The notes under the pieces: model-generated
Told to the model about the DNA's origin: nothing
What the model saw: only the letters and a program-made list of their open reading frames with translations
Databases searched by the model: none
Made by a program: the position numbers and the translations under genes
In this document: positions 45,789-53,184 of the stretch, piece after piece
How the letters are laid out: every line of letters starts with the position of its first letter
How positions within the stretch are numbered: the stretch's first letter is position 1
DNA from: CAMTWB01 sp037441775
Lineage (GTDB): Bacteria; Desulfobacterota; Syntrophia; Syntrophales; CAMTWB01
Reading direction: 5' to 3'
NCBI GenBank assembly: GCA_037441775.1
Contig: JBBIRO010000007.1
Coordinates: 62,001 to 126,000, forward strand
Length of the DNA: 64,000 bases

Positions 45789-46220
45789 ATGCTATTAAAA
45801 CAGCTATCCGTATTCATAGAAAATTCACCGGGCAGGCTTTTTGAGGTGACCAGCGCCTTGGGAGAGGCCGGAATAAACCTGAGGGCATTGAGCCTGGTGG
45901 ACAAGGGTGATTTCGGGGTTTTGCGGCTCCTGGTTCCCGATGTCGTAACCGCCCGACGGATCATGATGGAAAAACAGCTTCCCGCCCGGGTGGACGATGT
46001 GGTAGCCGTCGAGATCGAAGATAAACCGGGCTCTCTGGCGGAGATACTGAAACCATTGACCACGGCGCATGTCAATGTTCAGTACATGTACGCCTTTATT
46101 GGTTTCCGCGGTGGCAAGGCAATAATGATCTTTCACTTCAGCGACAACAAAAAGGCAATCGCGATACTTCAGAAGCAAGGTATCCGGCTGCTCGATGCCC
46201 AATCCTTCGCCACAACTTAA
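45789..46220 (+). CDS. Tandem ACT-domain protein
   Basis: Protein of 143 residues made of two ACT domains (about 3-70 and 72-140). The first begins QLSVFIENSPGRLFEVTSAL and the second VVAVEIEDKPGSLAEILKPL. There is no catalytic domain. ACT pairs bind small ligands, often amino acids. Similar proteins often sit near phenylacetate-CoA ligases or amino-acid genes in anaerobes; none is adjacent here. AGGAGG lies upstream. Probably a sensor or regulator; ligand unknown. Confidence 0.85.
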   Translation: MLLKQLSVFIENSPGRLFEVTSALGEAGINLRALSLVDKGDFGVLRLLVPDVVTARRIMMEKQLPARVDDVVAVEIEDKPGSLAEILKPLTTAHVNVQYMYAFIGFRGGKAIMIFHFSDNKKAIAILQKQGIRLLDAQSFATT

Positions 46221-46360
46221 TCCAAAGCGCCACATGCCGGAGCGGCATCCTAAATCTCAGCAATGCTTCCTGCCGGGCAACCAGGCTTGATTGAGCGATA
46301 AAAACTCCGTAAAGCCGCAATATTCTAACGGCGCGGAAAAAGTTCCCAGGCCAGGCGCGC

Positions 46361-46448
46361 AAATCACGAGAAATGAGGCGTACTTTACCTGCGCCTTGAG
46401 TGACGAGTGATGCAGCGCCGAAGCATTCGGACTTTATACCTTGTCGTC
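46361..46448. repeat. Degenerate copy of the 170-bp inverted-repeat element
   Basis: Reads as the diverged complement of the interior and one end of 33487-33656: AAATGAGGCGTACTTTACCT is shared almost exactly, and the end CGGACTTTATACCTTGTCGT corresponds to the usual CGACTTTTTACGAAGTCG end. It lies against the stop codon of the iclR-type gene. Confidence 0.7.
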
Positions 46449-47226
46449 AGGCTTGACTGTCCAGAAGCAATTTTAGCTCCGCGGCAGCGTTAAGGACGGA
46501 CTTTGCAGCAAGCTCCAGCCGTTGGTCTGAAAGCGAACCGCTAAAGCCGACCAGCCAGAGCAAGAGCGGCAGACCTCGCTTGTTTCCCAAGGCCACGGCC
46601 ACTGCCCTGATACCAGGCAGGTACTCCTCATCATCTAGCGCGTATCCCAGCTGTCTCACCCTTTGAAGTTCCGCCAGATAGGCATCCGGTTCCGTAATGG
46701 ATTGGGAGGTGAATTTACGCAACCCCTGCTTCCTCGCCAGTTTCATTGCCTCCTCATCACTGCGGGATGCCAGTAGAGCCTTACCCACCGCACCGGCCAA
46801 GAGAGGGATGGATGTGCCGGAAGGAGATGCTATCGTGAGGGCATTCATGGATTCCGCGGCAGCGATTATCACTACCCGGTAAGAGACCTGAAAACCAAGA
46901 AAAACCGTCTCCCCCGTCTGATCGCGCAGAGCCGCCAGGCGCGGTTCCGCCAGGTCCCGCAGCCGGAAAACATTCCAGTTGGAAAAGGCCAGCTCAAAAA
47001 TAGCGGGTCCCAAATGAAAAGCCGGGCTGTCCGGGTTGTGAACCAGTATTCCCAAATCCAAGAGAGCCTTAGTTATGCCATGCGCGGAGCTTTTGCTCAA
47101 GTTGCCCTGGCGGGCCAGTTCACTGAGGCTCAGCCCTTGAGGACTGCGGGCGATGATTTCAAGCAAACCGAAGGCCCGTTGAACAGCGGGCGCCCGGTAT
47201 TGTTTGTGGCAACCGTTGCTTTCCAT
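46447..47226 (-). CDS. IclR-family transcriptional regulator
   Basis: DNA-binding regulator of 259 residues. The N-terminal winged helix (about 10-75) reads AVQRAFGLLEII...LSLSELARQGNLSKSSAHGI. The C-terminal effector domain contains SGTSIPLLAGAVGKALLA and GYALDDEEYLPGIRAVAVAL, the IclR signature. Start chosen at 47226 with GGAG 6 nt upstream; a TTGACA/TATAAA promoter at 47255-47282 rules out the longer frame. It is divergent from the zinc-ribbon/AOR operon and probably controls it and itself (inference). Confidence 0.88.
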   Translation of the reverse strand: MESNGCHKQYRAPAVQRAFGLLEIIARSPQGLSLSELARQGNLSKSSAHGITKALLDLGILVHNPDSPAFHLGPAIFELAFSNWNVFRLRDLAEPRLAALRDQTGETVFLGFQVSYRVVIIAAAESMNALTIASPSGTSIPLLAGAVGKALLASRSDEEAMKLARKQGLRKFTSQSITEPDAYLAELQRVRQLGYALDDEEYLPGIRAVAVALGNKRGLPLLLWLVGFSGSLSDQRLELAAKSVLNAAAELKLLLDSQA

Positions 47227-47254
47227 ATTGTTCTCCATACTGAACGTTACCGCT

Positions 47255-47282
47255 TTTATATCACGATATGGCCCGCTGTCAA
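47255..47282 (-). promoter_or_regulatory. Promoter of the IclR gene with overlapping palindrome (putative operator)
   Basis: Minus-strand TTGACA (47277-47282), 16 nt, TATAAA (47255-47260). The palindrome ATATCACGATAT (47258-47269) overlaps the -10 and spacer, a good place for an autoregulatory operator. Confidence 0.6.
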
Positions 47283-47383
47283 CCACAGATATTAAAGTAG
47301 CCAATATTTACCACGATCAAACAAAAATATCTTAAATAGCTTGCAGTTGCTTCTTTATGCGTGAGCGGAGGCAATAATAATTC

Positions 47384-47411
47384 TTGACAATCCGGTTTTT
47401 TTTGTTATTCT
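47384..47411 (+). promoter_or_regulatory. Sigma-70-type promoter of the zinc-ribbon/AOR operon
   Basis: TTGACA (47384-47389), 16 nt, TATTCT (47406-47411), about 45 nt before the first ATG. The gap between this and the divergent IclR promoter is AT-rich and is the likely regulator-binding region. Confidence 0.6.
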
Positions 47412-47456
47412 GGAGATAAGCAACAAAGTTCACCTTGATGAACATGGAGGCAATCA

Positions 47457-47699
47457 ATGAAAATCGGAAAAATTATGGAGGGTCCCCGGGACGGTGAAGT
47501 CAGGTGCCTGTCCTGTTTTACCCGTTTTTGGCCTCAGCCGGGGGCGCAACAGGCGAGCTGTCCCAATTGCGCGATTGAGTGGCGCATTTCCTGGCCCTAC
47601 CCGAAAACGGCGAAGATCCGGGGGCCGGTATGGGAGACCTACCCGCGAGATTTGAAAGACAACGCTCGGAATGACGCCAAGCCGCCCAAGGAAAGCTAA
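47457..47699 (+). CDS. Small zinc-ribbon-like protein preceding AOR
   Basis: Protein of 80 residues with two Cys pairs, CLSC and CPNC, 19 residues apart, in VRCLSCFTRFWPQPGAQQA and SCPNCAIEWRISW. It looks like a rubredoxin-fold or zinc-ribbon module. GGAGG lies 7 nt before the ATG. First gene of the AOR operon and 13 nt before aor. I do not recognise a named family; a role as a metal-binding or assembly partner of AOR is a guess from position. Confidence 0.7.
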   Translation: MKIGKIMEGPRDGEVRCLSCFTRFWPQPGAQQASCPNCAIEWRISWPYPKTAKIRGPVWETYPRDLKDNARNDAKPPKES

Positions 47700-47712
47700 G
47701 AAAGGAGTCTGT

Positions 47713-49611
47713 ATGGCTTTAAATAGAAAAATTGCCTATATTGATCTTACCTCGGGGAAGATCGAAACCGCCTCAATCCCGGTCTCATGGCGAAAGAAGT
47801 TCCTGGGCGGCCGGGGACTCGACGCCTATCTGCTCTACAAAAACGTCCCTGCCGGCTGTGACCCGCTGGGGCCGGACAATGCGTTGATCATAAGCGCCGG
47901 CCTCCTGGTGGGAACCATGGCCTCAGCCTCGGCCCGAACCCACATCATGGCCAAGTCGCCTTTGACCAATTACTTAGGCTCGGCCAACATGGGCGGTTTT
48001 TTCGCCCCGGAGATGCGCTGGGCCGGTTTTGACCACTTGGTGATCCGGGGTCGCGCCGAGCGGCCCGTCTATATCTACATTCATGATGGCGAGATTGAAA
48101 TTCGCAATGCGGAGCGTCTCTGGGGTCAGGGCGTCTATGAAACCCAGAAAATTATCAGAGAACTTTTGGGCGACGAGGAGACCCAGTCGTTATGTATCGG
48201 TCAGGCAGGAGAGAGACTGGTTCGCTTTGCCAATGTCATGACGGGTCGGAAGAACGCCGCCGGCCGTACCGGCATGGGGGCAGTCATGGGATCCAAAAAC
48301 CTCAAGGCGGTGGCCTGCCGGGGGACAATGGATCTGGCTATCTCGCATCCGCTGGAGGCTCTGGAGTACAATAAAAAAATCATTGACCAGGTGATCTCAA
48401 CCAAAGTCTCGCAGATCATGCAACGCTGGGGCACCCCCTTCATCTATGGCGTAACCAACACCACCGGCCTAGTGCGGACGAAAAACTTTCAGGAAAATCA
48501 GCTTACCAACAGCGAAGACATCGAATGCGAAAACATTGACCGTTACTCGTTTGGAACCGAGGGTTGCTTCGGCTGCCAGGTACACTGCCGCCATCGCTAC
48601 ATTATCAAAGAGGGAGCATATGCCGGCATCTACGCCCAGGGACCGGAATATACCTCTCAGGGGGCATTCGGCGCCGAAGTTGGCTGCCGGAGCATGGACA
48701 CGGTTTTGACCTGCAATCATCTGGTCAACGACTATGGCATAGATACCCTCGAAGTGGGCAGTATGATGGCCTGGGCGATGGAACTCTACGAAAAGGGGAT
48801 CATCACCGAAAAAGATACGGACGGCCTGAGCCTGGAGTGGGGCAATGACCAGGCGGTGATCGAAATGGTCAAACGGATCGCCTTTCGCGAGGGACTGGGA
48901 GATATCCTGGCCGAAGGACCCCTGCGGGCCGCGGAGAAATTCGGGCCGGAGAGCAAAAAATATTTGATCCAGGTAAAGGGGATGAGCAACCTGCATTCCG
49001 ATGAACGGGCCACCCCGGCTCTGGCGCTGAATGTCGCCGTTTCCTCTCGGGGGTCGGATCACCTGCGGGGCCGGCCGGCAATCGATCTATACAACCTTCC
49101 CCTTAAGGTATTGGAGGAGGTTTACCGCAGCCCCGACGGCTACGACGGACCGCTTACCAACAGCTATTCGGAGTATATCGGCAAGGCCCGCATGGTCATG
49201 TGGCAGGAGCTGGTTTACATGGCGGTGGATTCGTTGGGCATATGCAAGTACCATACGGTGTTCTTAAGCCCTAACCATCTGGCTTTCGGGGAATTCAGCC
49301 ATCTGGTCAAGCTCAACTGCGGGCTGGAAGTGACTCCGCGAGACATCTGGGACATCGCCAACCGCTGCTATACCATTGAACGGCTATTTAATATCCGGGA
49401 GGGGTTGACCCGCCGGGATGACTGGCTGTCGGACCGGTATTTCGACGAGCCCACCAAGCTGGGGCTGCCTGTCGCGCGCGGAAAGGCCATCGACCGGGAA
49501 AAGTTCCGGGCTCTTCTAGATGAGTATTACCGGCTGCATGAGTGGGATGAAGAGGGGATGCCTCTAAATTCGTTGTCCGAACGCTTGGGGTTGGATGAAT
49601 TGTTACGCTAA
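47713..49611 (+). CDS. Aldehyde:ferredoxin oxidoreductase family tungsten enzyme
   Basis: Catalytic subunit of 632 residues in the AOR family, which binds a tungsten bis-pyranopterin and one 4Fe-4S cluster. Cluster ligands are visible as CFGCQVHC (Cys285, 288, 292) and Cys511 in DSLGICKYH. The N-terminal domain begins AYIDLTSGKIET and FLGGRGLDAYLL, and GRKNAAGRTGMGAVMGSKNLKA is a pterin-binding signature. The family also includes BamB of class II benzoyl-CoA reductase, but no bam genes are near and a four-cluster ferredoxin follows as in NAD-coupled AorABC. Substrate aldehyde unknown. AAAGGAG precedes the ATG. Confidence 0.9.
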   Translation: MALNRKIAYIDLTSGKIETASIPVSWRKKFLGGRGLDAYLLYKNVPAGCDPLGPDNALIISAGLLVGTMASASARTHIMAKSPLTNYLGSANMGGFFAPEMRWAGFDHLVIRGRAERPVYIYIHDGEIEIRNAERLWGQGVYETQKIIRELLGDEETQSLCIGQAGERLVRFANVMTGRKNAAGRTGMGAVMGSKNLKAVACRGTMDLAISHPLEALEYNKKIIDQVISTKVSQIMQRWGTPFIYGVTNTTGLVRTKNFQENQLTNSEDIECENIDRYSFGTEGCFGCQVHCRHRYIIKEGAYAGIYAQGPEYTSQGAFGAEVGCRSMDTVLTCNHLVNDYGIDTLEVGSMMAWAMELYEKGIITEKDTDGLSLEWGNDQAVIEMVKRIAFREGLGDILAEGPLRAAEKFGPESKKYLIQVKGMSNLHSDERATPALALNVAVSSRGSDHLRGRPAIDLYNLPLKVLEEVYRSPDGYDGPLTNSYSEYIGKARMVMWQELVYMAVDSLGICKYHTVFLSPNHLAFGEFSHLVKLNCGLEVTPRDIWDIANRCYTIERLFNIREGLTRRDDWLSDRYFDEPTKLGLPVARGKAIDREKFRALLDEYYRLHEWDEEGMPLNSLSERLGLDELLR

Positions 49612-49618
49612 GCTATTG

Positions 49619-49639
49619 CGACTTATTACGAGTTCGTCG
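49619..49639. repeat. Short copy of the dispersed repeat end
   Basis: CGACTTATTACGAGTTCGTC with the same dyad as the larger copies, sitting between aor and the ferredoxin gene just before its ribosome-binding site. It may fold as a small hairpin in the operon mRNA. Confidence 0.55.
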
Positions 49640-49658
49640 ATATAAAAGGAGATCGTTT

Positions 49659-50162
49659 ATGTCCGAAAAAATCTTGGTTGTTGATCCGGAGCGATGCACC
49701 GGTTGCCGACTATGCGAAATAGTGTGTTCCGTGAAACATACCGGGGTGAGCAACCCCTCCCGTTCCCGGATCAGGGTAATCAAATGGGAAAACGAAGGGT
49801 TTTACCTGCCCATGAAATGCCAGCAATGTCAGGATGCTCCCTGTATGGCGGTTTGCCCAAAGGGCGCCATTTACCAGGACCAGGAACTAAAAAGAATCCG
49901 GGTGGATCACGATATTTGTATTGGCTGCCGCAGTTGCATCTCCGCCTGTCCTTTTGGGGCCATCGGCTGGGATAGTGCGCAAAGCCGCGTTTTCAAATGT
50001 GACCTCTGTTCCGGCGATCCCCAGTGTGCCCGTTTTTGCGACATGAAAGCGGTAGATTATTTGGATGCCCGAAAAGCTCAGCTTGCGAAAATGAGGGAAG
50101 CGGCGGAGAACTATGCTGAATTGTTGCGCCGGCACGGACATCTTGCGGTAGAGGCGCGATAA
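49659..50162 (+). CDS. Four-cluster 4Fe-4S ferredoxin, AOR electron-transfer subunit
   Basis: Protein of 167 residues paralogous to 43136-43663. Cys sets: CTGCRLCEIVC, CQQCQDAPCMAVC, CIGCRSCISAC and CDLCSGDPQCARFC. It should shuttle electrons from the AOR active subunit. AAAAGGAG precedes the ATG. It lies 47 nt after aor, and the moaD-like gene starts 3 nt after its stop. This matches the AorA partner of known AOR complexes. Confidence 0.9.
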   Translation: MSEKILVVDPERCTGCRLCEIVCSVKHTGVSNPSRSRIRVIKWENEGFYLPMKCQQCQDAPCMAVCPKGAIYQDQELKRIRVDHDICIGCRSCISACPFGAIGWDSAQSRVFKCDLCSGDPQCARFCDMKAVDYLDARKAQLAKMREAAENYAELLRRHGHLAVEAR

Positions 50163-50165
50163 AAC

Positions 50166-50450
50166 ATGAAAATCCACCTGGAAATTCTTGGGATGCCTGA
50201 CCTGGCTAAAATACTGGGCAAAACGCGAGAAATAGAGTTACCCCGGGGAACCGTTGGCGGCCTGATTGAATTTCTTGTAAAAGAATACAGCCCGAAGGTG
50301 GAACGGCTGCTTTTGGACGTCAATGGCCAGTTGGACGTAACGATCCAAATAATCCTCAACGATCAATTCCTGCCTCGGGATAGTATCTCCCGGCAGGAAC
50401 TTAAGGATGGGGATCACCTGAAATTAATGCTCCTGGTGGGGGGCGGATAG
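50166..50450 (+). CDS. MoaD/ThiS-family sulfur carrier protein
   Basis: Ubiquitin-fold protein of 94 residues ending in VGGG, the di-glycine tail that becomes a thiocarboxylate. The body KIHLEILGMPDLAKIL and EIELPRGTVGGLIEFLV fits MoaD-like proteins. It probably donates sulfur for the pterin dithiolene of the tungsten cofactor. AOR operons of several anaerobes contain a dedicated MoaD homologue. Confidence 0.85.
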   Translation: MKIHLEILGMPDLAKILGKTREIELPRGTVGGLIEFLVKEYSPKVERLLLDVNGQLDVTIQIILNDQFLPRDSISRQELKDGDHLKLMLLVGGG

Positions 50451-50889
50451 TGAAATGGGGCCACCCATTAAAAGGCTCCTTGTCAAGTGAGAAAAATATA
50501 CCCGCCGCGGGAAAACAATTTTTCTTAGGCCATTTAAATCGTCCTGGGTTGTCATAGTTATCTTTTCTGACGCCGTAGTTTCGTTACGCTTTGGTGTCAG
50601 TCTTTATAAAATCGTAAAAACAACGCCTTTAACATTGTTGCACGCCGGCAGGGATTCCGATCCAATGGTTATGTTCTTATGCTGGGAGATGATAGACACA
50701 TAACCAATCAATCCGCCTGACCCTCGTTTTCGGGCGCGGCCTAGAGCCGTTGAGCATTGAGGGCCGGTATTCCGGGGAGCGGGGAGATATTATTTGCTTC
50801 CGCGGAAACAGTTTTGTATGATTCCTTGGGCTGACCCAAAGTAAGAAAAATCGTTCCATAGTCATAGGAAAGGGGAAAGAGAGGCAAGC
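50451..50889. other. 439-bp non-coding region between moaD-like and DUF2284 genes
   Basis: No gene found. It contains an 8-bp inverted repeat GGTTATGT/ACATAACC (50667-50674 and 50698-50705) and a second dyad, CTGACGCC with GGTGTCAG, near 50577-50610. It is long enough for a leader RNA upstream of the DUF2284 gene. I could not match it to the molybdenum/tungsten cofactor RNA motif by eye. Confidence 0.4.
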
Positions 50890-51435
50890 ATGGAAAAAGC
50901 CGACCAAAGACGCATCGAAATAATCGCCCAGGACCAGGGAATCGAAGATTTCCAGTGGATCGACCCTCAAAGGGTCGTTATCGGACAGTGGGTAAGGGAA
51001 AAATGCCTTTACGGCTGCCCCCGCTACGGACTTAAGGCGTGCTGTCCACCGGAGGTACCGTCAATAGCAGACTGCCGTAATTTGTTTCAGGAGTTTCAGG
51101 CAGGGGTGTTCTTTCACCTCACCAAACAATTTGAAGACCCGGGGCTGCGATCGGGGTGGGCGCGGGAGGTAAACAAAAAGGCGCTGGCCTTCGAGCGCCA
51201 GGTTTTTCTGGCGGGATTTTACAAGGCCCTGGTCTTTCCTCCGGCCCCCTGCAGCATCTGCAATGAATGCCAGCCAAACAAAAGGGAGTGCCGCAATCCC
51301 TCTCTGGCCCGCCCGACGCTCGAGGCCTATGGCGTTGACGTTTTCACCACGGCCCGCAATACCGGATACCCGATTGATGTGCTCAATCGCTACGACCAGG
51401 AGACAAACCGCTACGGTTTGCTTCTGGTGGAGTAG
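50890..51435 (+). CDS. DUF2284 predicted metal-binding protein
   Basis: Protein of 181 residues with Cys-rich segments CLYGCPRYGLKACCPP, DCR, and CSICNECQPNKREC, the pattern of DUF2284. These proteins are presumed to bind metal or an Fe-S cluster; function is unknown. GAGAGG precedes the ATG. Same strand as the AOR operon but 439 nt downstream, so it may have its own promoter. Confidence 0.78.
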   Translation: MEKADQRRIEIIAQDQGIEDFQWIDPQRVVIGQWVREKCLYGCPRYGLKACCPPEVPSIADCRNLFQEFQAGVFFHLTKQFEDPGLRSGWAREVNKKALAFERQVFLAGFYKALVFPPAPCSICNECQPNKRECRNPSLARPTLEAYGVDVFTTARNTGYPIDVLNRYDQETNRYGLLLVE

Positions 51436-51451
51436 GATGAAAATAATATAT

Positions 51452-51570
51452 TGACGAGCTCGTAAAAGGTTACACTTCCCCTTCCCGTGGGGATAAAGGG
51501 GAGGGTCATGTGAACTTTTTACAAATCAGCCCTAAATGCAATTTTTTTTCGACTTTTTACGAGAGCGTCA
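51452..51570. repeat. 119-bp MITE-like inverted-repeat element upstream of ribD
   Basis: Left end TGACGAGCTCGTAAAAGGT (51452-51470) and right end CGACTTTTTACGAGAGCGTC (from 51550) are near-perfect inverted repeats. The interior has a GGGGATAAAGGGGAGGG stretch and an A/T-rich run. No coding potential. Confidence 0.75.
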
Positions 51571-51601
51571 TATTGGCTGAATTTAAGCATGAGGACAGGT
51601 C

Positions 51602-52729
51602 ATGACCGATGAGGTATTCATGAAAAGGGCGATTGCTCTGGCCAAACGGGGAATGGGGCGGGTCAGCCCGAACCCCTTAGTTGGGGCGGTGATAGTCAAG
51701 GACGGTCAAATTATCGCCGAAGGGTATCACCATTGCTGCGGGGATGCCCATGCCGAGATCGATGCCATCGGCCAGGCCAGGGAAACTATAGAGGGCGCAA
51801 CTATTTACGTCAATCTGGAGCCCTGCTGCCATCAGGGCCGGACGCCGGCCTGTGTGGATACTATCATCCGCCATCGGCCCGCCAGGTTGGTAGTGGGCAC
51901 CCTGGACCCCAACCCGCTCGTCTCCGGCCGCGGGTTGGAAATTCTCGCCCGACAGGGGATAAACATCACCGTGGGTATCCTTGAACGGGAATGTCGACGT
52001 TTGAACGAGGTATTTTTCAAATGGATGGAAACCGGCCTGCCCTTTGTCACCCTGAAGTACGCCCAGAGCATGGATGGCAGAATCGGCACTAGCAGCGGTC
52101 ACTCCCGCTGGATAAGCTCGCCTGGGTCTCTTAAGTTTGCCCATCGCCTGCGGGCCTGTCATGACGCGATCATCGTGGGCAGCGGTACAGTGCTTAAGGA
52201 TGATCCGGAATTAACCACGCGGTTGGTAAGGGGCAAAAACCCCGTGAGAATTGTCGTTGACTCCCGGTTGTCCTTGCCGCTGGAAGCCCACGTTCTGCAA
52301 AACCAAGACCAGGCCCGAACGATCATCGTCACGACTGATCAGGCCGACAGCAGCAAACTAAAGCTGCTTGCCGTCGCAGGCATCGAAGTCATCTTTTGCG
52401 GCCAGAGCTCCTCCGCCGGTAAGATCGATCTGGAGCGGCTCATTGCCATCCTGGGACAAAAAGGCCTGACCTCGCTTTTGGTCGAAGGAGGCTCAAAACT
52501 GCTTACGTCTTTTTTATCCGCTCGTCTGGCCGATCGCCTGCTGGTGATTCAGGCGCCGAAGATCATCGGGTCGGGAATTGAAGCGGTGGGCGCTTTGGGC
52601 GTTGTTGAAATGGCGGAGGCCATCCGGGTTGATGTAATCGGCATCAGGCGGCTGGGCGGAGATATTCTCATCGATGGACGGATCGATCGAGCTTCGGGTC
52701 CGCCCCGATCCCGTCAATCGCCCGGCTGA
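51602..52729 (+). CDS. ribD: Bifunctional riboflavin deaminase/reductase RibD
   Basis: Two-step riboflavin enzyme of 375 residues. The N-terminal deaminase domain (1-145) has the zinc motif HAEIDAI and PCCHQGRTPAC. The C-terminal reductase domain (about 150-360) has YAQSMDGRI, VGSGTVLKDDP, RIVVDSRL and VEGGSKLLTSF. It is the missing member of the ribE-ribBA-ribH set at 33.7-36.1 kb, displaced about 15 kb and on the opposite strand. An inverted-repeat element lies just upstream. Confidence 0.95.
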   Translation: MTDEVFMKRAIALAKRGMGRVSPNPLVGAVIVKDGQIIAEGYHHCCGDAHAEIDAIGQARETIEGATIYVNLEPCCHQGRTPACVDTIIRHRPARLVVGTLDPNPLVSGRGLEILARQGINITVGILERECRRLNEVFFKWMETGLPFVTLKYAQSMDGRIGTSSGHSRWISSPGSLKFAHRLRACHDAIIVGSGTVLKDDPELTTRLVRGKNPVRIVVDSRLSLPLEAHVLQNQDQARTIIVTTDQADSSKLKLLAVAGIEVIFCGQSSSAGKIDLERLIAILGQKGLTSLLVEGGSKLLTSFLSARLADRLLVIQAPKIIGSGIEAVGALGVVEMAEAIRVDVIGIRRLGGDILIDGRIDRASGPPRSRQSPG

Positions 52730-52784
52730 TGGTTCCCACGGCATAGTCGGCCCGTTCGCATTCATCTCAAGTGAGAGGAAGATT

Positions 52785-53150
52785 TTAACTTTCTCCGCCG
52801 TCAGTATTTTCCGGACGGGAAATACTGACCTTGCCGTTTAATCTTGCGCCTGCCTCGACCACCAATTGGCGGCAGCGGATGTTTGCTTCCACTTCCGCGG
52901 TGGCGAGGAGGGTGAGTTTGTCGGCCACGTCAATTTCTCCTTTGAAGGTGCCGGCGACAGACAGAGACGAGACCTGGATTGTGGCTGTTACCAGGCTATC
53001 TTTTTCGATAAATACCGAATCGCCCTGGATGGCGCCGTCTGCGGTACCCTCAATGATCAGATGTCCCCTGGTATGTATGGAGCCGCTGATGCTGCAGCCG
53101 CTGTTGATGATTGTAACGTTCTTATCAGCAGATTTGAATAGTGACTTCAT
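52785..53150 (-). CDS. Bactofilin (polymer-forming cytoskeletal protein)
   Basis: Protein of 121 residues with the short beta-helical repeat pattern of bactofilins: TIINSGCSISGSIHTRGHLIIEG-type rungs with Gly turns, ending in VVEAGARLNGKVSI. No signal peptide. Bactofilins form filaments linked to cell shape or polar localisation. It lies 34 nt after a RodZ-like gene on the same strand, which supports a shape-related role. Confidence 0.9.
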   Translation of the reverse strand: MKSLFKSADKNVTIINSGCSISGSIHTRGHLIIEGTADGAIQGDSVFIEKDSLVTATIQVSSLSVAGTFKGEIDVADKLTLLATAEVEANIRCRQLVVEAGARLNGKVSISRPENTDGGES

Positions 53151-53184
53151 AATTGTGGTTTATAAGGGAGTGGTCTTATCAATC

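Noticed and set aside
47713..49611. Reading the AOR-family gene as BamB of benzoyl-CoA reductase
   Set aside because: No other bam genes are near, and the ferredoxin-MoaD-flavoprotein-tungstate setting fits AOR better. A phylogeny would settle it.
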